Assembly (NCBI GenBank): GCA_030549335.1
Contig: CM060189.1
Location: 27,241,001-27,305,000 of the forward strand
Reading direction: 5' to 3'
DNA from: Pontederia crassipes
Lineage: Eukaryota; Streptophyta; Magnoliopsida; Commelinales; Pontederiaceae
DNA: 64,000 bases
Shown: positions 38,889 through 49,220 of the stretch, in pieces
How positions within the stretch are numbered: position 1 is the stretch's first letter
Layout of the letters: each line of letters opens with the position of its first letter
The notes under the pieces: generated by a model
What the model was told of the DNA's origin: nothing
Databases searched by the model: none
Seen by the model: only the letters and a program-made list of their open reading frames with translations
Program-made: the position numbers and the translations under genes

Positions 38889-40106
38889 TTAAAAAAGTGA
38901 TATCATCTGATTAGTAATTAGTATCGGACATGAGTTAGGCCGAAGTACATATAAATGGACAAAGTCTACTATAAAATAAAAATATTTAAGTTTATCTTAT
39001 AACCTGTAACAACACAAGAACATAAGTTTAGCTTGACTGGAATTAATTTTTAATGTCCGACACAACTTATTAGGTTGTCAAGTCAGCTATATATTTTGAT
39101 GATGTAGTAGATTAAATATAATAAGTCTTATTTATTAAAAATAATAAATATGAACTAAATAAAAGAGACATCACTAATTTACTTTTTTGAACATATAATA
39201 AAAATAGTAGTATAGAATTCAAAATTAAAGATTTAAAAAATAAAAAAATATTTACTCAAAAGCCGCCTACCATAGATTAGTCAAAAGCCACCTACCTCAT
39301 AATATAGCATATTAATTAATTTTGGCCTGCTAAGCTATAAGGCGAGATCAATTATTAAGAGGCTAAGCCTCTTTAAGAACATAGGTTTTTTTTATTTTTT
39401 GGCCCGACCTATTTTAATAATAGGGCGACTTATTTCCCGCCCTATTAGAAATATATTTGAAATGTCCTGAGAAATGTCGACCACGCAAGATCGTCCAAAA
39501 GTAGCAAGGTAATCAACGATGATAACAATGTCTAATCTCCCAATAATCAAAGTAATTAAGGTTTAATACAATATCTGCAATGTAATATTTTATACGTCAA
39601 GGGCAGCTAGCAAGGACGGAGCCACATTATGTTTAGAGGGGGCCATCCCCCCCACCCGATTTTGTGAATTTGACATAATTAAGCCCCCGATTTTTTTTGA
39701 AACATTATATATAGTAATAGATATTATTTTATAAATAGAAACATATGGTAAACCCCCTCTCCTAATTTTGTGATCTTAACATAATTATAATATGTTATTG
39801 TATTAATGAGAGAATATATGTGTATATTTATGAAAGATTTATGGTATAATATGTGTATTTATAAAATATAATATATGTACATAATTTTGACTCCTTTCTA
39901 TAAAATAAATCAAATTAATTAGTTATGTTATAAGAAAGTTAGTTACATATATGATATATCTTCTTTAACATGATAAATGCAAAAAAGAAAAAAAGATGAT
40001 AAATTAATTTTTTTGATCTAAATAAAATAATAATGTTAATTATAAGTTATTTTTTCATATAGGTTGATTCTAAATTAATATTTTTATTTTCTTAATTCAG
40101 TTAAGA

Positions 40107-40137
<31 letters not shown>

Positions 40138-40690
40138 TTTTATTTTTTTTTACCTTTCTACTTTTTACTTTGGACCCTCCCTAAATTTTTATCCTCACTT
40201 CATTCGTGGCAGTTAGCCTTGCGCAAAATGATGTGTACCAAAATTTGATAATCTGTCTCAATATGCACCACAACCATGATAATATCCTCCAAAAGCTCCA
40301 ACCTCTCCAGTTTTCAAGATGGAAGATGAATCTCTCCCTCCAGCCAAAAAGCAACTATTAGAAGATATAAGCAGAAATCTGCTCCCCCTGTCTCTGGCTG
40401 GGATATACGATACTTGGAAGGTGGAAGGTGGAAGCTACAAAAGGGGACTTGGTGATAGATCCTTGTCATCTGCTAATTAGAGAAGCAATTAGCAGCTTGA
40501 GCTCTCGTATTTATTTCTATTGCTGATATGGGAGCTCCAATGGAGGCCTTGCAATGGGGGTAATTAACCGCAAATATTTGCTCGATTTTGTTCTCTCCGT
40601 CTCCTGTACCGCTGTACGTGTACGCGTACGTGAGAAAGATTTTTGTCGATAATAAAAAATTGGAGGGAGGGGGTAGAGAGAGAGAGATGG
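38889..40690. other. AT-rich intergenic DNA with an unresolved repeat
   Basis: From about 39615 (AAGGACGGAGCCAC, then GGGGGCCATCCCCCCC) to about 40190 (TTTGGACCCTCCCTAAATTT) the sequence has phrases typical of the ends of dispersed plant repeats. A second internal phrase near 39750 (AAACCCCCTCTCCTAATTTTG) echoes the first. I could not define termini or a superfamily. A (TA)n tract is at about 40108-40133. No gene. Confidence 0.4.
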
Positions 40691-42465
40691 GATTGACTGT
40701 TTGGAGTCCGTGTTTCGCGGCACAATGAGACGTCGGGCGGGGGAGTGGGGATCCGATGGGGACGGGACGAGGGGCGAGGCGTCAGTGGTCACCGGCATGA
40801 GCCACGCAAAGACGGGACACACAGGGAGAGAGAGAGATGCATGTCAGCGTGCGGTTACGTCGCTCTCCTGATGACCACCCTCTGCGAGAGAGAAGGGGAC
40901 GGACAGTCTGCTCTGCAGCAGCTGGGCCTGCATGCTCTGCTGCCCTCCTGACCCACGCCACTCCACGATGTCTCTCTTTCTCTCTCCTCTACGGCCTTCA
41001 GAACTTCGTCTCTTTCTGCAATTACTTTAATCGAGTATGTTCCTCCATTTACTACTATTAGTCTATTATTATTCTGTTTTTTTTACTTTGGTGGTAATGA
41101 ACGTAGAGGCAGCGTAAAAGGTGACGGCTTCTCATTCCACTCTACGTCAAAACCCCGACAAGGTGGTCGCACTCACATCTATCTTTCTCTCACCTGTGGT
41201 GTGGAGCCTGCCATTAGTAGCAACTCTTCCTTCTCTCCACCTCTCCCCTCTCTCCCTGCTCATTCCCTTTACTTTTCTCGATCGCTAGCTATTGTCTCCT
41301 TTTCGATCCCTTCTTTCTCTGTTCTGGAACTTCTGTTCGCATCTTTTCTTCCCCCTCCAGAGCGCGTGCTCTTTCTTTGGCGTTGCCATCAGGATTCCCA
41401 CCAGGCCACCACGAACAGGTTCACGCGAAGATTCTTCTCTCTTTCCTTGTGATCTCTGCTCCATCCTTCATAGGTCCTGTCCGGGCACTTCGGATGCTTA
41501 ATTGAACAAGGATGCGCATGCTGGAAGTATACAACTTCTTCATAGTAACATTCTGTGTATGTTTCCTTCCACTCTGTATCCTTACCATTTATTTCTCTCT
41601 CTCTTTTAATTACAATCCATTTATGCCAGCAGCATCTTGATCTTTTCTTGTACTTTTTCTCACTTTTATTGTTTTTTGCTTTATTTTCAAGCAAAGTGAA
41701 GTCGATAAAATTGTCAGAAATTACTTCCTCTGTTTTTTTTCCCTTTGATTATGATTGGGGACGTATATGGTGTTTGTACTAGGCTCAGTGGTGCATTGAG
41801 CACCAATTTTCCATTCAATTGAAAGATTACACGTCTGAGAGGAATCCCCAAATCTTGAAATGAGGATACGAAGTATGTTTTCGTCCAGTCTTTGTTCCAT
41901 GTTTTTATCAGAAAGTCCGAAACATCGGCTTCTGCCAATCCTTCAACTTCCTGTTTAGACTCCAAAAGATTCAAGTAGTTAAAGTGCATCTGATATGATG
42001 AGTAAATAGAAAAAAAAAACTCTTTTTTTCTTTTGTCCTTCCAAACTATAGTCAATGCGAAAGTGCTTGGTGAATTTATTCCTGAACAAATTGGCGTCTG
42101 TCTACTGGAGTGTTGCTAAGGTTGCTTTCATCCATGGGAACTATAAAGTGAGAGGAACATTACTTTATAGACTTCTGGCATGTATAGCATGGATTTGGCA
42201 CATTGCTTTCGTCGAGGAGACACGAGTGCATCCTTCTGTGATGAATCAGATTTAGAATTTCCTGTTTCTTAGTTGTGAACTTATATATTGTATTCTGTGT
42301 GAGCCTTTTCATGGATTTGATTGCTGACTTGTTAGATGTTTATTTTCGGCATAATTTACAGGACACAGCATCTTGTTTACTGGACTTAGTGGACCTACTG
42401 CATCGCGGACGGGAGATTAACCTGGATATCTTTGATTCAGATACTTCGTGAGTTATCTGGGACTA
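40691..42465 (+). promoter_or_regulatory. Upstream region and putative 5' UTR of the ARP (AS1/RS2) relic
   Basis: GC-richer sequence with CT- and GA-rich tracts (for example 40674-40687, 40826-40836, 40970-40988, 41220-41280), unlike the AT-rich DNA on either side. This is what a plant promoter and leader look like. ARP genes commonly have a 5' UTR intron ending close to the ATG; the acceptor-like TTGATTCAG ending near 42440 would fit. ORFs here have no recognisable domain. Assignment to the relic is an inference from position. Confidence 0.4.
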
Positions 42466-42679
42466 TGAATTAGACATCTGAAGGCTGCAGTATTGCATCA
42501 ATATGTGCAGCAGTATGGGTCAATGGAGTGGAATCTTGGCCTTGGGGCTCAGTGCACCAAGGACGAACAGTACCTTGTGATTAGTCAGCAAGCCAAGCAC
42601 GGCAACAGAGCGTTAAAGGATAGCTCCCGAGGTCACTGGTCGCAGGGCCTGAAGGTTCAACAATTGTTTTGGAGATCTA
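42466..42679 (+). pseudogene. Degenerate MYB domain of an AS1/ROUGH SHEATH2-like gene
   Basis: The frame starting at 42493 reads YVQQYGSMEWNLGL, which matches repeat 2 of AS1/RS2 MYB proteins (YVQQYGPREWNL). It then jumps to KDEQYLVISQQAKHGN, which matches repeat 3 ([36 protein letters not shown]). About 90-100 nt between them, covering the end of repeat 2 and the linker, are missing. The continuation GCAACAGAGCG..GATAGCTCCCGAGGTCACTGGTCGC still resembles the [10 protein letters not shown] coding sequence but is shifted out of frame. A relic of the start may be the ATGAATTAGACA at 42473. The DNA-binding domain is therefore destroyed. This frame (phase 1) differs from that of the intact C-terminal part (phase 2). 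Confidence 0.8.
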
Positions 42680-43270
42680 ATGGCTAATCCGCTGATTCCT
42701 TCATGGCTGAATTCTAATGCCAATGGTTCCCATAGACCACCATCGCCGTCGGTTGTCCTTACTCTCTCATCATCTACTACTTCTCCTGCTCCTCTGCCCC
42801 ACTTGCAAGCTGCAGAGAGGGGAGCAGTCGACAATGGATTCGGCGTGTTGGGTTCACAGCAGATGTTACCCACAAGGAACATCGCAGTGGACAGCCGCAT
42901 TGTTTCTGAAATCATTGAATGCTGCAGAGACCTAGAAGATGGGCACAAAGCATGGATGGCGCATAAAAAGGAGGCAGCTTGGAGGTTGAAGCGCGTCGAG
43001 CTGCAGTTGGAATCTGAGAAGGCCTGCAAGAGGAGGGAGAAGATGGAGGAAATCGAAGCCAAGGTGCGGGCGCTCAGGGAGGAGCAGCTGATGGCGATGG
43101 AAAGGATCGAAGCGGAGTATCGAGAGCAAATCGTCGGACTGAGGAGAGATGCTGAGGCAAAGGAGCAGAAGCTGGCAGAGCAGTGGGCGGCTAAGCACGT
43201 GAGGTTGAGCAGATTTCTTGAGCAAGTTGGCTTTCAGCAATGGCCGAGGGGAGAAATGAACGGACATTGA
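42680..43270 (+). CDS. C-terminal half of AS1/RS2 (ARP) protein, open 196-codon frame
   Basis: ARP proteins are MYB repressors of KNOX genes in leaf primordia. Their C-terminus mediates homodimerisation and partner binding. This frame begins [13 protein letters not shown] and continues [13 protein letters not shown], matching the middle of RS2 (PPWLSSN..RPPSPSVTLSL). It then gives [50 protein letters not shown], a long charged coiled coil, and [15 protein letters not shown] near the C-terminus. All of this is characteristic of ARP proteins. The first Met is internal in a full-length family member (about 340-370 aa). Upstream, the MYB domain is broken and out of frame. The frame is clean over 590 bp, so either the gene died recently or the C-terminal peptide is retained. 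It could also be annotated simply as a pseudogene. Confidence 0.65.
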   Translation: MANPLIPSWLNSNANGSHRPPSPSVVLTLSSSTTSPAPLPHLQAAERGAVDNGFGVLGSQQMLPTRNIAVDSRIVSEIIECCRDLEDGHKAWMAHKKEAAWRLKRVELQLESEKACKRREKMEEIEAKVRALREEQLMAMERIEAEYREQIVGLRRDAEAKEQKLAEQWAAKHVRLSRFLEQVGFQQWPRGEMNGH

Positions 43271-43514
43271 GAGGCTACAGGTTTCCTGCCTCTGATGGCT
43301 CTCTCCTTGTAACATTGATGTAAAATGGATTATTATTATTATATAACATGCTGAGCATATGATGGTTGTCACTCCATTTGCTCTTGGTGGTTCTTAATCA
43401 TCATAATTCGAGCAAGCTAAGTCGCCCTTCGAAATTTGGTTCCACTTGTTTTGTTTAACAGTACAGTTTTCTGTCTAATATTTTGTTGCATATTAGTCCT
43501 ATATATATATATAT

Positions 43515-43683
43515 GGGATTAATGTATTTCGTTACTAAGGGACATCACATTGATCGGTGATTCAGATTATAAATGGTTAAATTTCATCATTTAATGTATA
43601 TTTATTTGAACCGTTAATCAAGATATTCAGATGCACTCAACATTTTTTCATAGTATAAGATGTTTTGAAAATACATTAATCCC
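43515..43683. mobile_element. 169-bp MITE-like element
   Basis: Terminal inverted repeats: left GGGATTAATGTATTTC, right in reverse complement GGGATTAATGTATTTTC. It is flanked by TA-rich sequence, so a TA target duplication is possible but cannot be proved. The interior is AT-rich and non-coding. Confidence 0.65.
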
Positions 43684-43699
43684 TTATAATATATATATA

Positions 43700-43905
43700 T
43701 ATGATTTAATTAATCTACTTAGTACCCTCTTATTTATTTTGGAGGGATGTTAAGCGCATTTGATTGATTCATTTATTAACGATTCAAATGACAAATGATT
43801 AAAACTTATTAATTTAAATATGCAATTTATTTGAATTGTTGATCTATGATTAATCAAGATGTGCTCAGGATCCTTTCAGTCCTCTAGAGATGAATTAAAC
43901 CCATA
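43700..43905. mobile_element. Diverged relative of the 43515 MITE-like element
   Basis: It shares the interior order GATTCA.ATTA..AA(T/C)G..AAATG, TATTTGAA(C/T)(C/T)GTT(A/G)ATC and AATCAAGAT with the neighbour. Its ends, TTTAATTAATCTACTTAGTACC and the reverse complement of CTCTAGAGATGAATTAAA, pair imperfectly. The two copies lie side by side. Confidence 0.45.
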
Positions 43906-43912
43906 TATATAT

Positions 43913-43968
<56 letters not shown>
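43902..43968. repeat. (TA)n / (TATATG)n microsatellite
   Basis: Long TA dinucleotide tract interrupted by GTATATGTA. The minus-strand ORF across it is an artefact. Confidence 0.85.
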
Positions 43969-43969
<1 letters not shown>

Positions 43970-44275
43970 ATAGTTAACCATATGAGGTAACGAAAGTAAT
44001 GTCCATATTGGGATTCCATTTTTTAAAAAACCAATTTTATCACGTTTAATTATATACTTTATTTTGGTTATAATCATGAATGAAAGGTCATACATCCTTT
44101 GTTATTTGTTTAACTGCATCTTTTTGGAATAACTTGATTTAACTGAAATCTATGTAGAGATTTTAAAGTTGGCCTCTTAGGATTAATTTTTCTCAACATT
44201 TTATTTTGAAAGGATAAATGAAAGATAAAATTTCAAGTAAAAGAGAAGTCAACACCCCTAAGAGAGAAGTGTGAC

Positions 44276-44915
44276 CAATGATGTTTAATGGATGGGACAG
44301 GTTTTGATCAATCAGGTCATCGGATGGGTCCGACAAGTCCGTTAATTTAATAGATTATTATTGGACCACTTAATAGACTTTTAAATTTATCCCGACCATT
44401 AATATCTAATAAGCTTTAACGGACAGATTGGATAGCAGACGAACCGGACAAGCCCATTAGTTTGTTAAAAAAATGAATTTATTATTTTCATTTATTTTTA
44501 AAAGTAGCATTTCTTTTTTTCTTATATTCTTTTCTTGATACATTAATAAAATAATATAATGAATAAGGTGTCATCAATTTTTCCTTCAAATATCTCATAA
44601 TTTTCTTTCTTTTTTTTGACTTTTTTCTCATTTGTTTATTTTATTTTTCATTAATAATAACAAATCAATTTAATAATAGATAAATAACTTATATTCTATT
44701 ATTAAATATTATTATATGAGTTCTAATATTATTAACGGATTAATGGTCGGCTTGTTAGTTAACGGACGGATATTGAACTATCGAATATCGGGCAAACGGT
44801 TAAAATATAATGTTTGACCTATTATCCATCCGAACTTATTGGACGAATTCGGACTGAACACGCACAAGGTCGGCCAACGGATGGGTCAGACGGTCCAGTC
44901 TAATAAACACCACTA
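44276..44915. mobile_element. hAT-like MITE
   Basis: 640 bp. An exact 8-bp target duplication AGTGTGAC lies at 44268-44275 and 44916-44923. Ends resemble each other in inverted orientation (left AATGATGTTTAATGGATGGGA, right reverse complement TAGTGGTGTTTATTAGACTGG). Subterminal blocks on both sides contain CGGATGGGTC / GACCCATCCG and GGACAAGTCC-like motifs. The interior is AT-rich and has no coding capacity. Confidence 0.7.
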
Positions 44916-45431
44916 AGTGTGACATAAGATGCAGGTTGCTATGGTAAATTCTATTAGATTTTACTCTAGATAAATTTTTCCATCAAATTCAATTGATATT
45001 CATTTTATATGACCCAAAACTATATATAGGACACTTCGAGCATTGTCCATTTGAAGCAAAGTCTAAAGGACAAAATCATGAAGATATTGATGAAGTTATA
45101 CACCAAGGGTTTGATAGAGAGAAAAGTAACTGGCTGATTCTACCAGTTCAACCATAAATTGAAAGTCATGCCGATTTAATTTAAGATAAACTTTAATTTT
45201 AAAAATAGAACTAAATCGAAAGTCTAATTTGATCTAATTTTTAGATAAAACATAAAAATAGTAGAATTTGAAAAAAAAATGAAAGATAGGTATAATGATG
45301 AAATGTTGATGGAAAAATGAATGGGGAAGAGAAATAAGAAATAAAACAAATAATAGAGAGATATAATTAAGGAAGATTATAGGAGCTGAATAATAATAGG
45401 AAATAGGTACAAGGAAATTGATTTAGGTAAA

Positions 45432-46632
45432 GGGTTATTTCCATAAATCACTTCTAAACTATCACGATTTTTCATATCTAACCTCAAACTACGAACTTAT
45501 TATTTTGATCCCTAAACTATTACGATTTTTTCAATTTGGTCATTCCGTCGAATTCTATCAATTTTTTCGTTAATTTAGTTATGAAAAATTGAAATTACCC
45601 TTTCATGAAAAAAGGGGTGAGGGGTTCCCCTGTTGTGCGTCGGGTCGCCCCTCGACGATCGACGGTCGCCAATCGCAGCAGGGAGGTGACCCCCTGACGA
45701 CGGCGATTGCCAGTCGCAGCAGGGAGGCGACCCCATTTCCCCTAGGCGCGTTGGCACTTTCCCTACGCCGGCGCGCGCAGGAAAAGGCAAGGGGTCGCCT
45801 CGCTGCTGCGACGTTGCCCTGCGCGCGCCGACGCTTGCGCACAAAGGGGAAGAGGGGGGGGGGGCACAAAGCGCCAGTGCGCGCAGGAAAAGGCAACGGG
45901 TCACCTCGTTGCTGCGACATTGTCCAGCGTGCGCCGACGCTTGTGTGCAAGGGGAAAGGGGGGATTGGTCAACCCCCTGCTGCGACGTCGACGAGCGCAA
46001 GCGCTTGCGCATAGGGGAAAGAGGGTGGGGTGGGGGGTCGCCCACCTCTACGATCAGCGACCCCCACCCTCGGTTCGTTTGCCCCTATGCACATCGACGC
46101 TTTCCCTGCGCTGTGCGCTGTTATTTCTTGCGCCGATGTGCGCATCAAAAGGGAGGGGCGTCACCCCCTACTAGGGGGACCCCCCCTCGTGCGTGCCTTA
46201 CGCTTGTGTGCAGAGGGAAAAGAGTGTGTGTGTGTGTGGGGGGGGGGGGGAGGGTGGGTTCACCCTCCTGTTGCGACGACGACCGTCGTCGAAATCGCAG
46301 CAGGCCCCCTTTTTTCCCATCGTCGGCATCAAACAGGCGGGGCAATCGCCCCCCAGTCGACTTCGCTTTGCGGGCAGCCCCCTCGCTCTGCCCGTCGCTG
46401 GCTTGCATTTTTCCTTTTTTATTTTAAATTTTTAAATATTAGAAGAGATGAGAGAATAGATAAACTTTTCATAAATGAGAAAAAAATGAAATTGACGGAA
46501 AACATAGCAAAAGTCGACGGAAGGACTAAATTGAAAAAATCGCGATAGTTTAGGGATAAAAAAAATAAGTTTGTAGTTTGGGTTAGATGTGAAAAATCGT
46601 GACAATTTAGGGGTGATTTATGGAAATAATCC
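45432..46632. mobile_element. MULE-like element 2 with long TIRs and GC-rich core
   Basis: 1201 bp. Left end GGGTTATTTCCATAAATCAC, right end in reverse complement GGATTATTTCCATAAATCAC. The inverted repeats extend at least 150 bp, through CTAAACTATCACGATTTTTC, AAACTACGAACTTATT and TTTCAATTTGGTC. A 9-bp target duplication with two mismatches (TTAGGTAAA / TTGGATAAA) lies at 45423-45431 and 46633-46641, as expected for Mutator-like elements. The core (45610-46400) is GC-rich with repeated units containing GGGTCGCC, CTGCTGCGACG and GCGCGCGCAGGAAAAGGCAA. The many overlapping ORFs on both strands show no domain. No transposase. Confidence 0.8.
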
Positions 46633-46675
46633 TTGGATAAATGTAGGAAATTTAATTTGAATTGATAAGATTATA

Positions 46676-47592
46676 TGGTTATTTCCTCTAACCACCCCTA
46701 AACTATCACTATTTTTCACATCTAACCCCAAATTACGAATTTCATTTTTTCGATCCCTAAACTATCATGATTTTTCTAATTTGATCCTTTTGTCCAATTC
46801 CGTCAACTTTTCGGTCATCTTTGATTTTTTTTAATTTGTGAAAAGTTGAAAATGACCCTGCGCAAAAAAATCTCTGTCTCCCTGCGCACGCCCCCCTCCA
46901 CCTCTCTCTCCCTGCCACTGGATGAAGGTCGAGGGGGACGACCACCTCCCTCCCTGCGCTCGTCGACGCGACACAGGGGTGTGTGTGTTGGGGGGGGGGG
47001 GGGGTCGCCCCCACTTTGCGACCTCCGACGACGCAGAGTGGGATGCGACCCCCACCCCCTGCGCCGCACCAACACGGGGAAGGAGGTGGGGGTCGCCCCC
47101 CTCTCTATGACATCACCGGAGGTCGCAAAGAGGGGTAGCGACCCCCCTGCGTCCCCGTGTTGACGCGGCGCGGGGGTGGGGGGGTCGCCCCCCACTCTGC
47201 AACCTCACCTCGTCGCCGAGAGGGGGGGACCCCCTCACCTCGCCGGACGAAAGTCGGCGCGGGGAAGGGGGTGCAGGGGTCGCCCCCCACTCTACGACCT
47301 CGCCCGGCCGACAGAGGGTGGGGGGTCCCCTTGCACCTCGCCGGATGAAAGGTCGAGGGGGGTGAACACCCGATCCCCTCTCTCTCCGTGGGAGAGATTT
47401 TTTTCGCATAGGGGCATTTTTTACTTTTCACAAATTTGAAAAATCAAAGTTAACCAAAAAGTTGAAGGAATTAGACGGAAGGATTAAATTGAAAAAATCG
47501 TAATAGTTTAGGGATCCAAAAAATGAAGTTCATAGTTTGGGGTTAGATTTAAAAAATCGCGATAGCTTAGAGGTGGTTAGATGAAATAACCC
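46676..47592. mobile_element. MULE-like element 3 with exact 9-bp TSD
   Basis: 917 bp. An exact target duplication AAGATTATA lies at 46667-46675 and 47593-47601. The left end is TGGTTATTTCCTCTAACCAC and the right end in reverse complement GGGTTATTTCATCTAACCAC, followed by the same long inverted repeat as elements 1 and 2. The GC-rich core (46860-47400) is built of repeated units around GGGTCGCCCCC and CTCTGCGACCTC, several on each strand. It lies only 35 bp from element 2, and its right target duplication is 4 bp from that of the hAT-like MITE at 47614. No transposase is encoded. Confidence 0.85.
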
Positions 47593-47613
47593 AAGATTAT
47601 AAGAGGTGAATTA

Positions 47614-48102
47614 TAGGGGTGTTCACGGGGTCGGGTCGACCGGTGAACCCGACGATCCGACCCGACCCGACCCAGTTTGGATCGGGTCGGGTACGGGTCG
47701 AAAAATTCCAACCCGAGTCGACCCGACCCGATGACCCAATTTTTTTATTTTTTTTAATTTTTTTCTATTTTTATTTAAATCTAGGCCTATATTTGCTTTA
47801 AAAAAATTTTAAAAAATAAAATGTTTTAAATACAGAAATAATATTTTAATAGTTATAAAACTTATTTTTTGCTTTAAAATAAATATTTAATAATATTTTT
47901 ATATTTTAAAAATATAAAATTAGTAAGAAAAAATTTTAAAAAAAAGAAAAATTGGGTGGTCGGGTAACCCGACCTCCCGACCCGATCCGACCCGAACCGG
48001 GTTGGGTCGGATTTCGCCCCCATGGGCAGCTTGACCCGACCCGACCAGATTTGATCGGGTTTGTTCACGGGTTGGGTCGAACCCGACCCGTGAACACCCC
48101 TA
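47614..48102. mobile_element. hAT-like MITE with (GACCC)n ends
   Basis: 489 bp. The exact 8-bp target duplication GTGAATTA lies at 47606-47613 and 48103-48110. Termini are TAGGGGTGTTCACGGGGTCG and, in reverse complement, TAGGGGTGTTCACGGGTCGG. Both ends carry many GACCCGACCCG repeats flanking an AT-rich centre. This is a widespread type of plant hAT-derived MITE. Confidence 0.88.
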
Positions 48103-48110
48103 GTGAATTA

Positions 48111-49204
48111 GAAAAAGGAAATAGGTATAAGGAAATTGATTTGAATTGATGGAGGGAAGTTAATTTGTGAGGGAAGATAATATAAAAATACATGGAAATA
48201 TTTTTTTTCATTTTTTAACAATAAAATAATATAATTTACAGTAAATAATATACATTTTAAATTATCATTTAATCATTTTAAATGGAAATTTATAAATTAT
48301 TATCTGATATTTTTGTTCCTATTATATTTTCAAAATCAATAAAAATAATATTATTTAATAAAAAATGTTTTTCAACTCCGTCGAATCCATCAAACTGGTT
48401 GAATATTGATCCAATTTTGATTGAATTGCAGGTCCGATTTAAAAAACATTAATAAAAAAGGAGAGATTCTAAAGGTATTGCATGGGAGCTATGTAATAAT
48501 TAATCAAAGAACTTGCGCAGTCTGGTAGTATTTGCCCCTTGTTCTTTTTTTTCCCCCTTGTCCTTGTTCTTTTTTTCCCCCTTGTTGAAGTAGTTCATTA
48601 TCAGGGTTATGCTTGTTGAATCTACATATATATTGAAAAGCTTCTTAATAGTAGTTTATTTTGGATAATTAATATACTGTGTATTCGTGATTAATGTTTT
48701 TTTCTTTATTTCTCTAATTTATGAAGATTGTCATATGTACAATAAGTAATTAATTAGTCCATAATAATTTTTTGGATTAATTTAGTTTCATGCATGCCAT
48801 AAATTGCAAAAAATCAAAATATATTCAATCTTTTAAGTCATTAAATTATTTGATAACATTCTTAGTCATAACTTCAATTGAATTTATTTTTTATTATTTA
48901 CATTAAGTTAAGAATTAAAAATGTTTAGTATATCTGTTTATCATCCATCATGCATAATTTCTTTTCTCTCTTTTCTGGTTTATCATATTCATCTTTAGGG
49001 CTTAATTAACTAATGTGATTTGTTATAGAAAATAATAAAAAAATATTAGTGCATATATTACATTTTTCATAAATAAACATATTATATTACAATATTTTAC
49101 ATAAACATACACAACTAATTTTTTTCATATATTTAGTAATATAATACAATTATGCGAAGTTCATAAAATTAAGGGGTACGTCTTACCTTAACATATATTT
49201 TAAA
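48111..49204. other. AT-rich intergenic DNA, no gene seen
   Basis: Low-complexity AT-rich DNA with a small duplication near 48537-48590, where CCCTTGTTCTTTTTTTCCCC appears twice in variant form. No bounded element or coding exon was found. Confidence 0.5.
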
Positions 49205-49220
49205 AGTAAATCCGTCCCTG

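Noticed and set aside
39615-40195. Complete transposon suggested by AAGGACGGAGCC and GGACCCTCCC phrases
   Set aside because: No inverted termini or target duplication could be matched, so it is left as unresolved repeat sequence.
41201-42255. Several short ORFs upstream of the ARP relic
   Set aside because: No domain, and a composition typical of a CT-rich leader and intron; more likely 5' UTR than coding.
45575-47440. Many long overlapping ORFs on both strands (up to 172 codons)
   Set aside because: They lie in the GC-rich repetitive cores of MULE-like elements, have no domain, and open on several frames at once, which is a composition effect.
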